Counted from the stretch's first letter, positions 43,133-52,164 are shown. The stretch: 64,000 nucleotides of DNA from an uncultured Clostridia bacterium (GCA_947053925.1 CAMRUG010000005.1:17743-81742), one strand, 5' to 3'. The notes: generated from the letters alone by a model not told the origin. Made by a program: numbers and translations.

Positions 43133-44512
43133 ATGTACTATTTACAAAACCGCTGGGTTAAAGAAGGTAAAATATTACACTACTACGGCTTACGCAACAA
43201 AGACAAAATGTTTTGCAACAAGATAAAATTGTCGGCAAAACAAATTGCCGTTATCGACAAACTGCCCTGCGAATTAACTGCCGCAGAGTTAAAAATAATC
43301 TCTAAACTAACAGCCGAAAATATCGTTACCGTTGCTCCGAAAACCACTCCGCGTTCGCTAGAAGAAGCGCGGTTTTGCACTAACTGCGCCGCAAACGACT
43401 TTGCTATTGCAGGATTGGAATTCGATTCAGACGGGCTTTGTCCTATGTGTCAGACAAAGGAGGAAACACGGCGCCTCAAAAGTATCGTACCCATCGTAAA
43501 CGAATTTAAACGCTCAAAAAAATCGCGTTTTGACATTGCGGTATTTTACACTGGCGGCAAGGATTCGACTTACCTTTTGTACTACCTATCTAAGGTTTTA
43601 CATTTACGCGTATTAGCACTTACCTGGGAGATACCTTATATATCGAAAAGCGCGCAAAAAAGCATAGAAGGCGCAAAGAAGACGTTAAACACCGTGGAAT
43701 TTATAACCCGCAAGATGAGCGATAACGACTTAAAGACCATCTACCGCCGTTTGTACGAATTAAACGGCAACACCTGTGCGTGCCCCTCGCTTGCATATGT
43801 TTTGTTTTATCCCGAACTTGTAGACAACAAAGTACCCTACTTTGTTGCAGGCAACGAAACGGCGCAAATCGTCGGTTTGTACTATAACCATATAGCGCCT
43901 AAATTCGCATACTCTTTCAGGAACAACAAAACACTCAATTTTTTAATTAACATCGGCAGAATACTGACTTTGCATCCGCCGCTTAAAAAGGGGCAATTCC
44001 ACACTCTTGCCACAATGAAACAATTAGCTTACGGCGACAACCCTTTGCAAAAATTATCCGATTACGCCAACCCGCTCGTATCCAACGTATGCAAGGCAAT
44101 ACGCACGGTTCCGCATACGGTTAAGCCGTTAAAACGTGCAATACGGCGTTCGTCTTGGACGGGCAATATACCCGCTTTCGTTCAAGTCGATATGTCGTTA
44201 GTCAGCGGCGGCTACGACTGGCAAACAATCAAAAAAATAATTACTGACGAATGCGGCTGGGTGGCGCCTGACGAAACGGACAAAGGTCTGCACACAAGTT
44301 GCAAAATAGAAAAGTGTAAAGAATATACGCAGTTTAAACGCTTTTACGATATGCAAAGCGATATGATACCTTTTAGCGCGTTAGAAATTGCGCTTGCCAG
44401 CCGCGACGGCAATATTTCGCGCGAAGAAGCCATTTGCGAATTGTCGAACTCGTTGGGGTTTTCTCTTGAAGAAATAGCCGAATGCGCCGTAATGAAGGAA
44501 TACCTCAAATGA
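43133..44512 (+). CDS. PP-loop ATPase of the adenine nucleotide alpha-hydrolase / N-acetyl sugar amidotransferase type
   Basis: A 459-residue protein. A zinc-ribbon-like CTNC...CPMC (about 82-112) is followed by the PP-loop YTGGKDSTYLLYYL (about 147-160), which activates a substrate carbonyl or phosphate with ATP. The order matches the WbpG/PseA N-acetyl sugar amidotransferase family, but the C-terminal half differs and carries NTCACPS and SCKIEKCKEY, possible metal or thiol sites. The ATG at 43133 has AGAGG 5 nt upstream; an in-frame ATG at 43094 without SD is the alternative. The 3' end overlaps the flavodoxin-ferredoxin gene by ATGA, so the two proteins are made together. Confidence 0.75.
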   Translation: MYYLQNRWVKEGKILHYYGLRNKDKMFCNKIKLSAKQIAVIDKLPCELTAAELKIISKLTAENIVTVAPKTTPRSLEEARFCTNCAANDFAIAGLEFDSDGLCPMCQTKEETRRLKSIVPIVNEFKRSKKSRFDIAVFYTGGKDSTYLLYYLSKVLHLRVLALTWEIPYISKSAQKSIEGAKKTLNTVEFITRKMSDNDLKTIYRRLYELNGNTCACPSLAYVLFYPELVDNKVPYFVAGNETAQIVGLYYNHIAPKFAYSFRNNKTLNFLINIGRILTLHPPLKKGQFHTLATMKQLAYGDNPLQKLSDYANPLVSNVCKAIRTVPHTVKPLKRAIRRSSWTGNIPAFVQVDMSLVSGGYDWQTIKKIITDECGWVAPDETDKGLHTSCKIEKCKEYTQFKRFYDMQSDMIPFSALEIALASRDGNISREEAICELSNSLGFSLEEIAECAVMKEYLK

Positions 44513-45189
44513 ATGCCGTTATTTACTACTCTAACACAAACGAAAGCAAACGTATCGCGCAATACCTTGCAAAAAAGTTAGGATATACCCTACTTGACGT
44601 TTACGACGTAAACGAATATGTTTACGGCAATGCCGTGGTAGTCTTTCCCGTATACTGCCAAAACATTCCAAACAAAGTTAAAGAGTTTTTGGCACGGTTT
44701 AAAGCGGACAATTTTGCGGCAGTAGCAACCTACGGACAAATGGGTTACGGCAACGTATTGTACGAAATTCAGCAGAAATACGCCAGACTGACAGCCGCGG
44801 CGTATGTCCCGACAAAACACGCCTATCTTGACGGAGAGCGGTTTGACCGATTTGACAGACTTGATGTTATTGCAGACAAGTTCCGTTGTCCTGCTCTTAT
44901 TACCGTTCCCAAGGCACACAAACACCCTTTTGCAAACTTTATTAAAGAACTGCGCAGCCGAATAGGAGTAAAAATAATTAGAGACGGTTCAAAATGCGAT
45001 AACTGTGGAATATGCGCAAAAATGTGCAATCAACACGCAATCAAAAACGGCAAGACGACAAATAAGTGTATACGCTGTATGAAATGCGTTGTAAATTGTC
45101 CTAATAACGCTTTAACCTTGCGTAAGTCGAAAATAATGGCAAAATATCTTTCAAAACCCAGACAAACGGAATTGCTAATATATGTTTAG
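44509..45189 (+). CDS. EFR1-like flavodoxin/4Fe-4S ferredoxin fusion
   Basis: A 226-residue protein. The N-terminal flavodoxin-like domain has an FMN phosphate loop YYSNTNESKRIA and the segment AVATYGQMGYG. The C-terminal double cluster domain is CDNCGICAKMC and CIRCMKCVVNC (two CX2CX2CX3C). It should shuttle electrons between FMN and two 4Fe-4S clusters in the cytosol. It starts by ATGA overlap inside the PP-loop gene, strongly suggesting that it supplies electrons to, or acts with, that ATPase. Confidence 0.88.
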   Translation: MNAVIYYSNTNESKRIAQYLAKKLGYTLLDVYDVNEYVYGNAVVVFPVYCQNIPNKVKEFLARFKADNFAAVATYGQMGYGNVLYEIQQKYARLTAAAYVPTKHAYLDGERFDRFDRLDVIADKFRCPALITVPKAHKHPFANFIKELRSRIGVKIIRDGSKCDNCGICAKMCNQHAIKNGKTTNKCIRCMKCVVNCPNNALTLRKSKIMAKYLSKPRQTELLIYV

Positions 45190-45256
45190 CAAAGACGTTT
45201 CGTCTTTTACCGTTTTGTTTAGTTTAACGGTCAATTTATACAATCTTCGATCATTA

Positions 45257-45344
45257 AAATTTTACCGCCGAAAATGATGTGTACCCCCCCCCAAAAAAAA
45301 AGTTAGATGCTTTTAGGTACACGTTAAAATACGGCGGTTTTTTA
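45257..45344 (+). terminator. nested hairpin terminator with C9-A9 loop
   Basis: Outer stem ACCGCCG (45264-45270) / CGGCGGT (45332-45338) followed by a T-run. Inner stem GTGTACC (45279-45285) / GGTACAC (45316-45322). The C9 tract (45284-45292) begins at the last two bases of the inner stem and is followed by A9 (45293-45301) in the loop. Probably ends the ferredoxin operon. Confidence 0.65.
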
Positions 45345-45346
45345 TA

Positions 45347-45383
45347 CAAAAAAAAGCGTTTCCGTCATAAAACGCAAACGCTT
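45347..45383 (-). terminator. terminator of deoC
   Basis: AAGCGTTT / AAACGCTT with T8-9 on the minus strand, directly after the deoC stop. Confidence 0.85.
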
Positions 45384-45398
45384 AGATTGTAAAACAAA

Positions 45399-46049
45399 TT
45401 ACTTCTTGCAGATTTCTACACCGCAGCTTGCCCCTATACGGTCGGCTCCGTTAAGTACCATCAATGACGCTTCGTCAAAGTTGTGAATACCGCCGCTAGC
45501 CTTAACTTTAAGCCCCTTAGGATGTACCATATCGGCCATAAGACTGACGGCTTCCGTCGTTGCTCCGCCTTTGCCGAATCCCGTACTGGTTTTAACGTAC
45601 TGCGCGCCTGCGTTTACGCACGCATTACACGCGGAGATTATTTGTTTTGGCGTAAGATTGCAAGTCTCTAAAATTACTTTTAGCAATACGTCGCCGCAAG
45701 CCTTTTTTACTGCGGCAATATCTTTCTCTACTTTTTTCCACGCGTTAGATTTGGCAAGAGATTGATTCATAACCATATCGATTTCCGTTGCGCCGCTTTT
45801 AATGGCGTTTTTCGTTTCAAACACTTTGGTTGCCGTTGTATTCTCGCCCAAAGGAAAACCTATTACCGTGCAAACTTTTACGTCGGTGCCTTGAAGTTCC
45901 TTTGCCGCCAGTTTGACGTGATAAGGGTTTACGCATACGGAAGCAAATCCGTATTGTTTTGCTTCGGCGCACAAAGTGATGATTTCGCTTTCCTTAGCGG
46001 GTTTTAGCAGAGTGTGGTCAATCATTTTTGCAATATTGTCTTTTAGCAT
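45399..46049 (-). CDS. deoC: deoxyribose-phosphate aldolase
   Basis: A 216-residue class I aldolase splitting 2-deoxyribose-5-P into glyceraldehyde-3-P and acetaldehyde in deoxynucleoside catabolism. N-terminal MIDHTLLKP, the Schiff-base Lys segment YVKTSTGFGKGGAT, and VKASGGIHNF with the second Lys are all present. The SD is AGGAG. It is alone here, with no deoxynucleoside phosphorylase or regulator beside it; the cytidine deaminase at 27.7 kb and upp at 60 kb are the other salvage genes in the window. Confidence 0.97.
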   Translation of the reverse strand: MLKDNIAKMIDHTLLKPAKESEIITLCAEAKQYGFASVCVNPYHVKLAAKELQGTDVKVCTVIGFPLGENTTATKVFETKNAIKSGATEIDMVMNQSLAKSNAWKKVEKDIAAVKKACGDVLLKVILETCNLTPKQIISACNACVNAGAQYVKTSTGFGKGGATTEAVSLMADMVHPKGLKVKASGGIHNFDEASLMVLNGADRIGASCGVEICKK

Positions 46050-46117
46050 AATTTTCTCCTATTGCGTTATTTTATAACAGTATTTTACCACACTGCCGCG
46101 CATTTTTCAAGAAATAT

Positions 46118-46303
46118 CTACTTTTTTTTACGACCCAGTTTGATTATCAGCGTATCGTCGTCGATTTCAAATTCGTTACGTTTGTTTTTGCGCGGCTTGG
46201 GAGGACGTTTTCTCAAAGCCGTTACAACTGCATAAACGATATATGCCAAACAAACCGCTATCCCAACCGAACAAATGATAATTACCGGCAAAACCGATTT
46301 CAT
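46118..46303 (-). CDS. small single-pass membrane protein
   Basis: A 61-residue protein. One transmembrane helix (VLPVIIICSVGIAVCLAYIVYAVV) is followed by a very basic stretch (RKRPPKPRKNKR) and a short C-terminal strand ending LGRKKK, so Nout-Cin by the positive-inside rule. The ATG at 46303 has GAGGTG 5 nt upstream; the track's TTG start would put that SD inside the gene. It lies upstream of deoC on the same strand with a 68-nt gap. Function unknown. Confidence 0.6.
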   Translation of the reverse strand: MKSVLPVIIICSVGIAVCLAYIVYAVVTALRKRPPKPRKNKRNEFEIDDDTLIIKLGRKKK

Positions 46304-46603
46304 ACCGCACCTCTGCAAATTATTAAAAATATTGTAATGCTTTTAAAATGCGAAAAATCGTTTTTAAGCAAAAAAATTCCGCTTTTTTGGCAGACGCATA
46401 CATAAAATTCAGTTTATTGCAAAACATAATGTTGAAACGCGGCACTATGTGATTGCTTCCGTTTGAAATCGTAAGAAACACAAGTCGGCTACGGTTTAGA
46501 AAGCCTTTACAAAATTATGGGCAAAATACGAATATACTTTATTTACCGCAAAACCGTATTGGAACACTAATAAAAAACGCCCAAAGACTAAGAAGGAGAA
46601 AAA
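46304..46603. other. 300-nt divergent intergenic region
   Basis: AT-rich. No ORF with an SD other than the flanking genes, and no clear promoter pair. Confidence 0.4.
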
Positions 46604-47029
46604 ATGAAAAAAGTAATTATTATCGGATTGTTAATTATGACGCTGACAATGTTGTTTGTTTCCGCATACGCTTTTGCAGAAACAACCGAACAGCAAATTT
46701 GCAGTATTGCAATGCAAAACGAAAAAGTAAAAGCGGCAAAATGTTTTGTTTACGAAAGGAACTGCGTTATAGCTATTAAAACGGAGAAGTTTACTACCAA
46801 AACCGAATACGAACAATATTTAAAAAAGTTAACGGACGAAATCAAAACGAAATTTGAAATTGACAACGTATGCGTAACCCGCAATCCCAAAATTATGAAA
46901 AAAATAGAGATGCTCGAAAAACTCGACGAAGATAAGCGCAACAAACTAATTCAGGAAATAATCGACAGAGAATTAAACAAAGAGCATCCTCCCATTAACG
47001 GCATTATGCCCAGAAGCATTGTTTGGTAA
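46604..47029 (+). CDS. secreted YhcN/YlaJ-like protein
   Basis: A 141-residue protein. The signal peptide is KKVIIIGLLIMTLTMLFVSAYAFA with an AFA/E cleavage site near residue 25. The following 75 residues (VKAAKCFVYERNCVIAIKTE, then a helix, then IDNVCVTRNPKIMKKIE) have the strand-helix-strand pattern of YhcN/YlaJ sporulation-related proteins, where a short conserved VTxxP/NP turn ends the domain. No lipobox is present, unlike YhcN itself. The SD is AAGGAG and a strong terminator follows. Monocistronic. The assignment is by pattern only. Confidence 0.6.
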   Translation: MKKVIIIGLLIMTLTMLFVSAYAFAETTEQQICSIAMQNEKVKAAKCFVYERNCVIAIKTEKFTTKTEYEQYLKKLTDEIKTKFEIDNVCVTRNPKIMKKIEMLEKLDEDKRNKLIQEIIDRELNKEHPPINGIMPRSIVW

Positions 47030-47042
47030 AAGTTTTTTAAAA

Positions 47043-47076
47043 AAATACAGCGGATAAATTTTCCGCTGTATTTTTT
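47043..47076 (+). terminator. terminator of the YhcN-like gene
   Basis: AAATACAGCGGA / TCCGCTGTATTT with T6. T-rich on both strands, so it may also serve pepF on the minus strand. Confidence 0.85.
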
Positions 47077-47136
47077 GTCAGACAAAAATTTAAATTTTAA
47101 CGTTATATTTAAAGTTTGAGTATAGTTTAAATTAAA

Positions 47137-48813
47137 TTACAAACCGAGAATTTTTTCCACCGAAGCGACTACGAGTTTAAAACTTTCTTCCTCGAACGGA
47201 GATTTTAATCCGCACGCTTCCAGTAATTCCACATACGTTTTTGTTCCGCCGTAATTTAAAAACTTGATATACTTTTCAAACGCCGCCTTGTAATCCTGCT
47301 GAGATAAAGCCAAAAACTGCAAAGCGGTAAACTGCGCAAAGCAGTAGTCTATATAGTAAAACGGACTTTCAAAAATATGCGCCTGACGCTGCCAGCGGCG
47401 GCCGTCGGAAATTGCGGGAATTCCTTCCGTAGTCATCCACGGCAAAAATTGCTTTTCTATTTTGTTATAAAAAGCGTTGCGCTCAGCAGGCGTCATATCG
47501 GGATTATCGTAACAGGTCTGTTGGAAATAGTCCACTATCGTGCCGTAGGGAATAAAGGTCAACGCTCCGCCGATATGGTAAAATTTGTATTCTTCCGTCT
47601 TGTCGCCGAAGAACAGGTCAATCCACGGGTAAGCCAAAAATTCCATCGACATACTGTGTACTTCCGCCGTTTCCATAGAAATGCTGGACAAAAATTCGCT
47701 TTCGATAAAGAACGACTTGTAAAACTCCAAGGCGTGTCCGAATTCGTGCGTCAACACGTCTACGTCTCCTGCCGAGCCGTTCCAGTTGGAAAGTATAAAG
47801 GGCAGTTTGTATTCGGGCAGTCCTTCGCAATATCCGCCGCCCCATTTGCCCTCGCGGCTCATAACGTCAAAGCACTCCGATTCTACCATAGTATCGAACA
47901 GTTTGCCCGTTTCTTCGGACATTTCGTTGTACATTTTAGACGCGCTTGCAAACATTTCTTCCGGCGTTCCTATCGGGCGCGGTTCTTCCTTAGTGTAAAC
48001 GTCCATATCGTAAACGCGCTGAACATCCCACCCTAAATCTTTAGCAACTTTACTACGCAATTTTGCCGCCAAAGGAACAAGGTATTTTAAAACGTTTTCG
48101 CGGAAACGCGCAACGTCTTCCTTGCCGTAACAGTTACGCTGCATTTGAAGATACCCAAGCGGCGAAAAGTTTTCGTAACCTAATTTACGTCCCATAACGG
48201 TACGGATTTTTACCAGTTTGTCATACAGTTCGTCAAGTTGCTCTTTGTTATCTTCGATAGCCTGTCCGAACGCCATATAAGCGCCGCGGCGGAGTTCTCT
48301 ATCGGGATTGGTAAAGTACTTGCGGATACCGCTCATAGGCAGTTTTTCTCCGTTGAAGTCAATAACGATGGAACTCATAAGTTTTGTATAAGCGGTTGTA
48401 AGTTTGTTCTGCTCGACTTGCTCGTCGATAATACGCGGGTCGCTGGCGTCTACGCCCATTTGCAAATTTTTGAACATTACCTTGGGAAAGCGCTTTTCCA
48501 GTTCGGGTCTGAACGGAGTATTTAAATAGCACTTGGAAATCTCCGCCATTGCAACGGAAAATTCGGGGCTTACTTCGTCAAGATAGTCTTGTTCCTGCGC
48601 ATAAAACTCGTCGCGCGTATCCTGCGTAAAACGGATAAACGCAATACGGATATTAGTACCGAGTTTTTCGCTGTAATCTTTGTATTCGTCGTGAACGGAA
48701 TAGAATTCCTGCAAAGTTTGAGCATTGTTAAAACGGTTTTTAAACCCGTCGAGTTTTGCCAATACTTCGTCTTTATCGGGACGTACATATTTTATTTGAG
48801 ACAATTTTACCAT
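47137..48813 (-). CDS. M3 family oligoendopeptidase (PepF-like)
   Basis: A 558-residue cytosolic zinc metallopeptidase of family M3. The zinc motif is HEFGH (in VDVLTHEFGHALEFYKS), with the downstream Glu ligand in SMETAEVHSMSMEF. The C-terminal half is the usual helical PepF/M3 fold. It trims oligopeptides, including products of Lon and ClpP. The SD is AAGGAG. It stands alone between the YhcN-like gene and the alpha/beta hydrolase. Confidence 0.92.
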   Translation of the reverse strand: MVKLSQIKYVRPDKDEVLAKLDGFKNRFNNAQTLQEFYSVHDEYKDYSEKLGTNIRIAFIRFTQDTRDEFYAQEQDYLDEVSPEFSVAMAEISKCYLNTPFRPELEKRFPKVMFKNLQMGVDASDPRIIDEQVEQNKLTTAYTKLMSSIVIDFNGEKLPMSGIRKYFTNPDRELRRGAYMAFGQAIEDNKEQLDELYDKLVKIRTVMGRKLGYENFSPLGYLQMQRNCYGKEDVARFRENVLKYLVPLAAKLRSKVAKDLGWDVQRVYDMDVYTKEEPRPIGTPEEMFASASKMYNEMSEETGKLFDTMVESECFDVMSREGKWGGGYCEGLPEYKLPFILSNWNGSAGDVDVLTHEFGHALEFYKSFFIESEFLSSISMETAEVHSMSMEFLAYPWIDLFFGDKTEEYKFYHIGGALTFIPYGTIVDYFQQTCYDNPDMTPAERNAFYNKIEKQFLPWMTTEGIPAISDGRRWQRQAHIFESPFYYIDYCFAQFTALQFLALSQQDYKAAFEKYIKFLNYGGTKTYVELLEACGLKSPFEEESFKLVVASVEKILGL

Positions 48814-48946
48814 AAATACTTTTCTCCTTTTTATCCACTTATTATATAACCGATTTTGCGTTTTGACAAGTAATGCAAAGGTTCAGATAATGTCAAGTTT
48901 TAAGCGGAATGTTTTTAATAAGACAATGTTTTTTGCCGATTTACAG

Positions 48947-49972
48947 TTAAGCGATTTTTTGTTGCGTAATATCGGGTTGAGTACCGTATGAGACGTTTTC
49001 GATTTTATCGGCAAATTTACCTACGATATCCGCATACGCTTTACTGTCCTGCAAATGACTGCGCGCGTGTCCTGCATCGGGAACAAGATGCAACTCCGAC
49101 AGCGGATTACGGCTTTCGGCATACATATCTACGCTGTGATGCGGATAAATAAAATCGTCGGCTTTGCCGTGAATAAAGCAAACGGGAACGGCGCTGTTTT
49201 TAACGTCCAGTATCGGACTGCATTTTGCAAAATCGTATTTGTACAGAGTTTTTGCCATAGACGCACAATACTCTATAATAGGCGTTGACGGAATATGAAA
49301 CAAATGCTCAAACAATTCGCGGTAATACTGCTCCGTATCGGAAAAAGGACAATCGGCAACAACAAAATCTATATCAGAACGCAAACCGAGTTCCAGCAAT
49401 ACCGTTACCGCGCCCATACTTTCGCCGTGAAGCGCAACAAAACAGTCTTTGCCGAAGGTTTCGCGCGCATAGTCTATAACACGGGACAAGTCAGTCCTTT
49501 CGTGATACCCCATTGTACAGTATTTTCCGTCCGATTCGCCGAAATAACGGTGATCGTATATTATTACGTTGTAGCCTTTGTTGTAAAAAATATCGGCGTA
49601 TTTGAGAGAATTTAGCCTGTTCATTGTGTGCCCGTGGCATATAACGGCGACTTTTTGCCGTAAATCCTTGTTTGCCTGGTCATTAAAAATCACTTCGCCG
49701 CGGATTTTGCCCTGTACGCCGTCCACTTCAAACGCGCGTTTATTCCAAACGTTATCGTAACTGCTATAATCGGTATGCTCCGTTGCCGTTTGGCGCGAAC
49801 GTACCTCTTCAAACGTATGCGGACGGGGAGTACACGCCATATGCAGAATATAACGGGCAATAGCAAGACACATAATTTGCCATATTACGATTATTCCCGC
49901 TGCTACCGCCAAACAGACCCAAAATATCTGATAAGGCGCAAGCGGAGTTGTCGAAGATATTAAATTATACAT
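48947..49972 (-). CDS. membrane-anchored alpha/beta hydrolase
   Basis: A 341-residue protein. One N-terminal transmembrane helix (about 13-38) is followed by a serine hydrolase domain. The nucleophile elbow is LHGESMGAV, the oxyanion region is CHGHTMNRL, the acid lies in FIHGKADDFIYPH and the His in PDAGHARS. Relatives include the YqkD/BEM46-type hydrolases. It is probably anchored with the domain on one face of the membrane; the substrate is unknown. The SD is AGGAG 9 nt before the ATG. Monocistronic. Confidence 0.85.
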   Translation of the reverse strand: MYNLISSTTPLAPYQIFWVCLAVAAGIIVIWQIMCLAIARYILHMACTPRPHTFEEVRSRQTATEHTDYSSYDNVWNKRAFEVDGVQGKIRGEVIFNDQANKDLRQKVAVICHGHTMNRLNSLKYADIFYNKGYNVIIYDHRYFGESDGKYCTMGYHERTDLSRVIDYARETFGKDCFVALHGESMGAVTVLLELGLRSDIDFVVADCPFSDTEQYYRELFEHLFHIPSTPIIEYCASMAKTLYKYDFAKCSPILDVKNSAVPVCFIHGKADDFIYPHHSVDMYAESRNPLSELHLVPDAGHARSHLQDSKAYADIVGKFADKIENVSYGTQPDITQQKIA

Positions 49973-50131
49973 AAATTTTACTCCTGAATTCTAATGTATC
50001 CTAGATCGGTTTACGATATTTGTATAATATCAAGAATATTGATAACTACCGAAGTATGCGCATAAAATAAGGGCATTTTATTATTTCAAAACGGACCTGT
50101 TATATTTAATACTGCCGATATTAAAAACGCA

Positions 50132-50833
50132 TTACAATTTTAAAATCCGTCCGTTATCGCACGATACTGCAAGACGGTAGATTTCCTGCGCGATTTCTGT
50201 CGGAGTATATGCGCGCGTAGACGTTTCCCGACAGAATTCTTGTATTTCATCAGCGGAATATCCCTTCGACATATCCGTTAAAACGATGGGCGGACAAATA
50301 CAGTTGACTGCGATATTTGTAGATTCGAGTTCTTCCGCAAGGCTCCGCGACAGCCCAGTTAAAGCGTGCTTACTCATAGAGTAAACGCTTTCGCAACTTG
50401 CGCCTTCTATCCCCCATATTGACGAAACGTTTACTATGCTTGCCGCATTGCTTTTGTTTAGCAATGCAAGCGCTTGCTGACAGCAAAAAAACGCGCCTTT
50501 TACGTTTGTATCCATAATTCGGTCGTATTCTTCTTCCGATACGTCTTGAATTTGGTTAGAAATTGCAATACCTGCGTTATTGACAAGGACATCTAACTTT
50601 TTAAAATACTTGTAAACAAAGTCAAACATATTTTTTATTTGCCCTATGTCAGAAACGTCCGCTTTAAACAAATGGACATCCCGTCCTTCCGAACACAAAC
50701 GCGCTTGTAACGCGCGGGCTTCAGATTCGCTCTTGTTGTAATTAAGTATTACGGAATACCCGTTATTTGCAAATTGTTCGACGGTTGCCGCGCCTATTCC
50801 GCGCGAACCGCCTGTTACTAACGCTACTTTCAT
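50132..50833 (-). CDS. short-chain dehydrogenase/reductase (SDR)
   Basis: A 233-residue classical SDR. The cofactor loop is TGGSRGIGAA, NNAG follows near residue 80, the catalytic Ser is in VNVSSIWG and the YxxxK is YSMSK. The Ser/Thr after the first strand fits NADP(H) or NAD(H) equally. FabG-like reductases are nearest in style, but no fatty-acid genes are near. The track start adds 51 unrelated residues. The ATG at 50833 has no SD, and a promoter ends 9 nt before it, so a leaderless mRNA is likely. Confidence 0.88.
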   Translation of the reverse strand: MKVALVTGGSRGIGAATVEQFANNGYSVILNYNKSESEARALQARLCSEGRDVHLFKADVSDIGQIKNMFDFVYKYFKKLDVLVNNAGIAISNQIQDVSEEEYDRIMDTNVKGAFFCCQQALALLNKSNAASIVNVSSIWGIEGASCESVYSMSKHALTGLSRSLAEELESTNIAVNCICPPIVLTDMSKGYSADEIQEFCRETSTRAYTPTEIAQEIYRLAVSCDNGRILKL

Positions 50834-50842
50834 AATATTGTT

Positions 50843-50871
50843 TTTATAATATCTATCCCTTACTTTTTCAA
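50843..50871 (-). promoter_or_regulatory. promoter of the SDR gene (leaderless arrangement)
   Basis: TTGAAA, a 17-bp spacer and TATAAA, then 9 nt to the ATG, giving an expected leader of 2-3 nt. Confidence 0.6.
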
Positions 50872-51085
50872 TTTCGCCGCCGTAAGAACTAAGTACATTT
50901 GTTTTTACTTGATTTAAATTATAGCACAAACAAACCGTCCTTTCCAAACAATATTTAAAATATTTTGAAAACGGATATATACTCAATGTTGTGCTTACAC
51001 GTTAAAAACTTTAATAACTAATTTTTTACGCTTAACCGCTATTTAAGTATATTTAGCAATTTGTATTTAAATCAGTCAAAGCGGT

Positions 51086-52003
51086 TTACTCTTTATTGTT
51101 TGCCTTTGCAATTCTCTCGCACCTGTCCACCACCGCAAGACGGAGTTTCTGAGGCTTTTCGACGCGCACTCCTATGCCCAAAGCGAGAATGTTGTTTACA
51201 AGCATATCGTCGTAAGGAAGAGTGGCTTTGGCAATATACCCGTCGCCCATTTTCGCCACGCAATTAACGCCAAGCCATTCTTCGCAGGCAGATAACGCGC
51301 AGCTTTCGACGGACAGTATAACTTCGCACATTTCCTTGTCCTTTAATACGTCGGTTTGAATTACGCTGCTGTCGGCTTTAAACTGTCTGCCGACAAACCG
51401 CTCTCCCACAGTAAGGCTTACGATACGGGATACTTTGAAATACCTGAAGCCTTTGCGGAGTCTGCAAAAACAGTAAACGTACCACATACCGTTTTTAAGA
51501 ATCAAACAGTACGGCTCGACGGTACGCAGAGAATCGCTTCCGTCTTTTGCGTGATATTCGATTTCGCAGAGTTTCTTTTGAGAAATACATTCCGAAAGTA
51601 CGGTTACCCTGTCGCCTACGGAAACATCCTCCGAATCGACAATGAACTGTTCGGACTTTAAGACCGTTGCGTTAGCGTGAGTACGTTTTAAACCTTGTAT
51701 TTTTTGCGTTACCTGACGCGTTACTTCGTCTTGAATGGAAGAACTTTGAACCGAAAAAACAAGTCTCTGATATTCCTCTTCGGTAAAAAATGTTGCTTTG
51801 AGTTTGTAATTTTCGATTATGCGCCAACCGCCGCCGCGACCGACATAAGATTCGATAGGAACTCCGCCCTCGGATAACATATCCATATACCGGTACACCG
51901 AGCGGGTACTGATTTCAAATTTGCCCGCAAGTTCGTCGGCGCGGACAAGACCGTCTGCGGACAGCAAAGTAGAAAGTATACCTACCAAAACGGGAATTTG
52001 CAT
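51086..52003 (-). CDS. YafY-type transcriptional regulator (HTH_11 + WYL)
   Basis: A 305-residue protein. The N-terminal winged HTH (LSADGLVRADELAGKFEISTRSVYRYMDML) is followed by a WYL ligand-sensing domain (CEIEYHAKDGSDSLRTVEPYCLILKNGMWYVYCFCRLR) and a C-terminal WCX extension. WYL proteins sense nucleic acid pieces or small ligands. The ATG at 52003 has AAGGAG at 7-nt spacing; the track start at 52072 lacks one. It is divergent from the small gene at 52687. Two TGACA-N6-TGTCA palindromes lie 108-177 nt upstream of its start and are its likely operators (inference). Confidence 0.9.
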   Translation of the reverse strand: MQIPVLVGILSTLLSADGLVRADELAGKFEISTRSVYRYMDMLSEGGVPIESYVGRGGGWRIIENYKLKATFFTEEEYQRLVFSVQSSSIQDEVTRQVTQKIQGLKRTHANATVLKSEQFIVDSEDVSVGDRVTVLSECISQKKLCEIEYHAKDGSDSLRTVEPYCLILKNGMWYVYCFCRLRKGFRYFKVSRIVSLTVGERFVGRQFKADSSVIQTDVLKDKEMCEVILSVESCALSACEEWLGVNCVAKMGDGYIAKATLPYDDMLVNNILALGIGVRVEKPQKLRLAVVDRCERIAKANNKE

Positions 52004-52110
52004 TTGATTCTCCTTTAAATAACTTGTATTTTTGTTTTGCCGAATTTGTTTTTGCAACACAGTATCAAACAATTAAAATTTGTATTGAATTTAAATAAAA
52101 TATAAAACAC

Positions 52111-52126
52111 TGACAGCATATTGTCA
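52111..52126. promoter_or_regulatory. operator-like palindrome 1 (TGACA-N6-TGTCA)
   Basis: TGACAGCATATTGTCA, a perfect 5-bp inverted repeat with a 6-bp spacer. Copy 2 lies 54 bp away, about five helical turns. Confidence 0.7.
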
Positions 52127-52164
52127 AGTTTTAATCAAAATATTTTTAAAAAATTTAAAAACAC

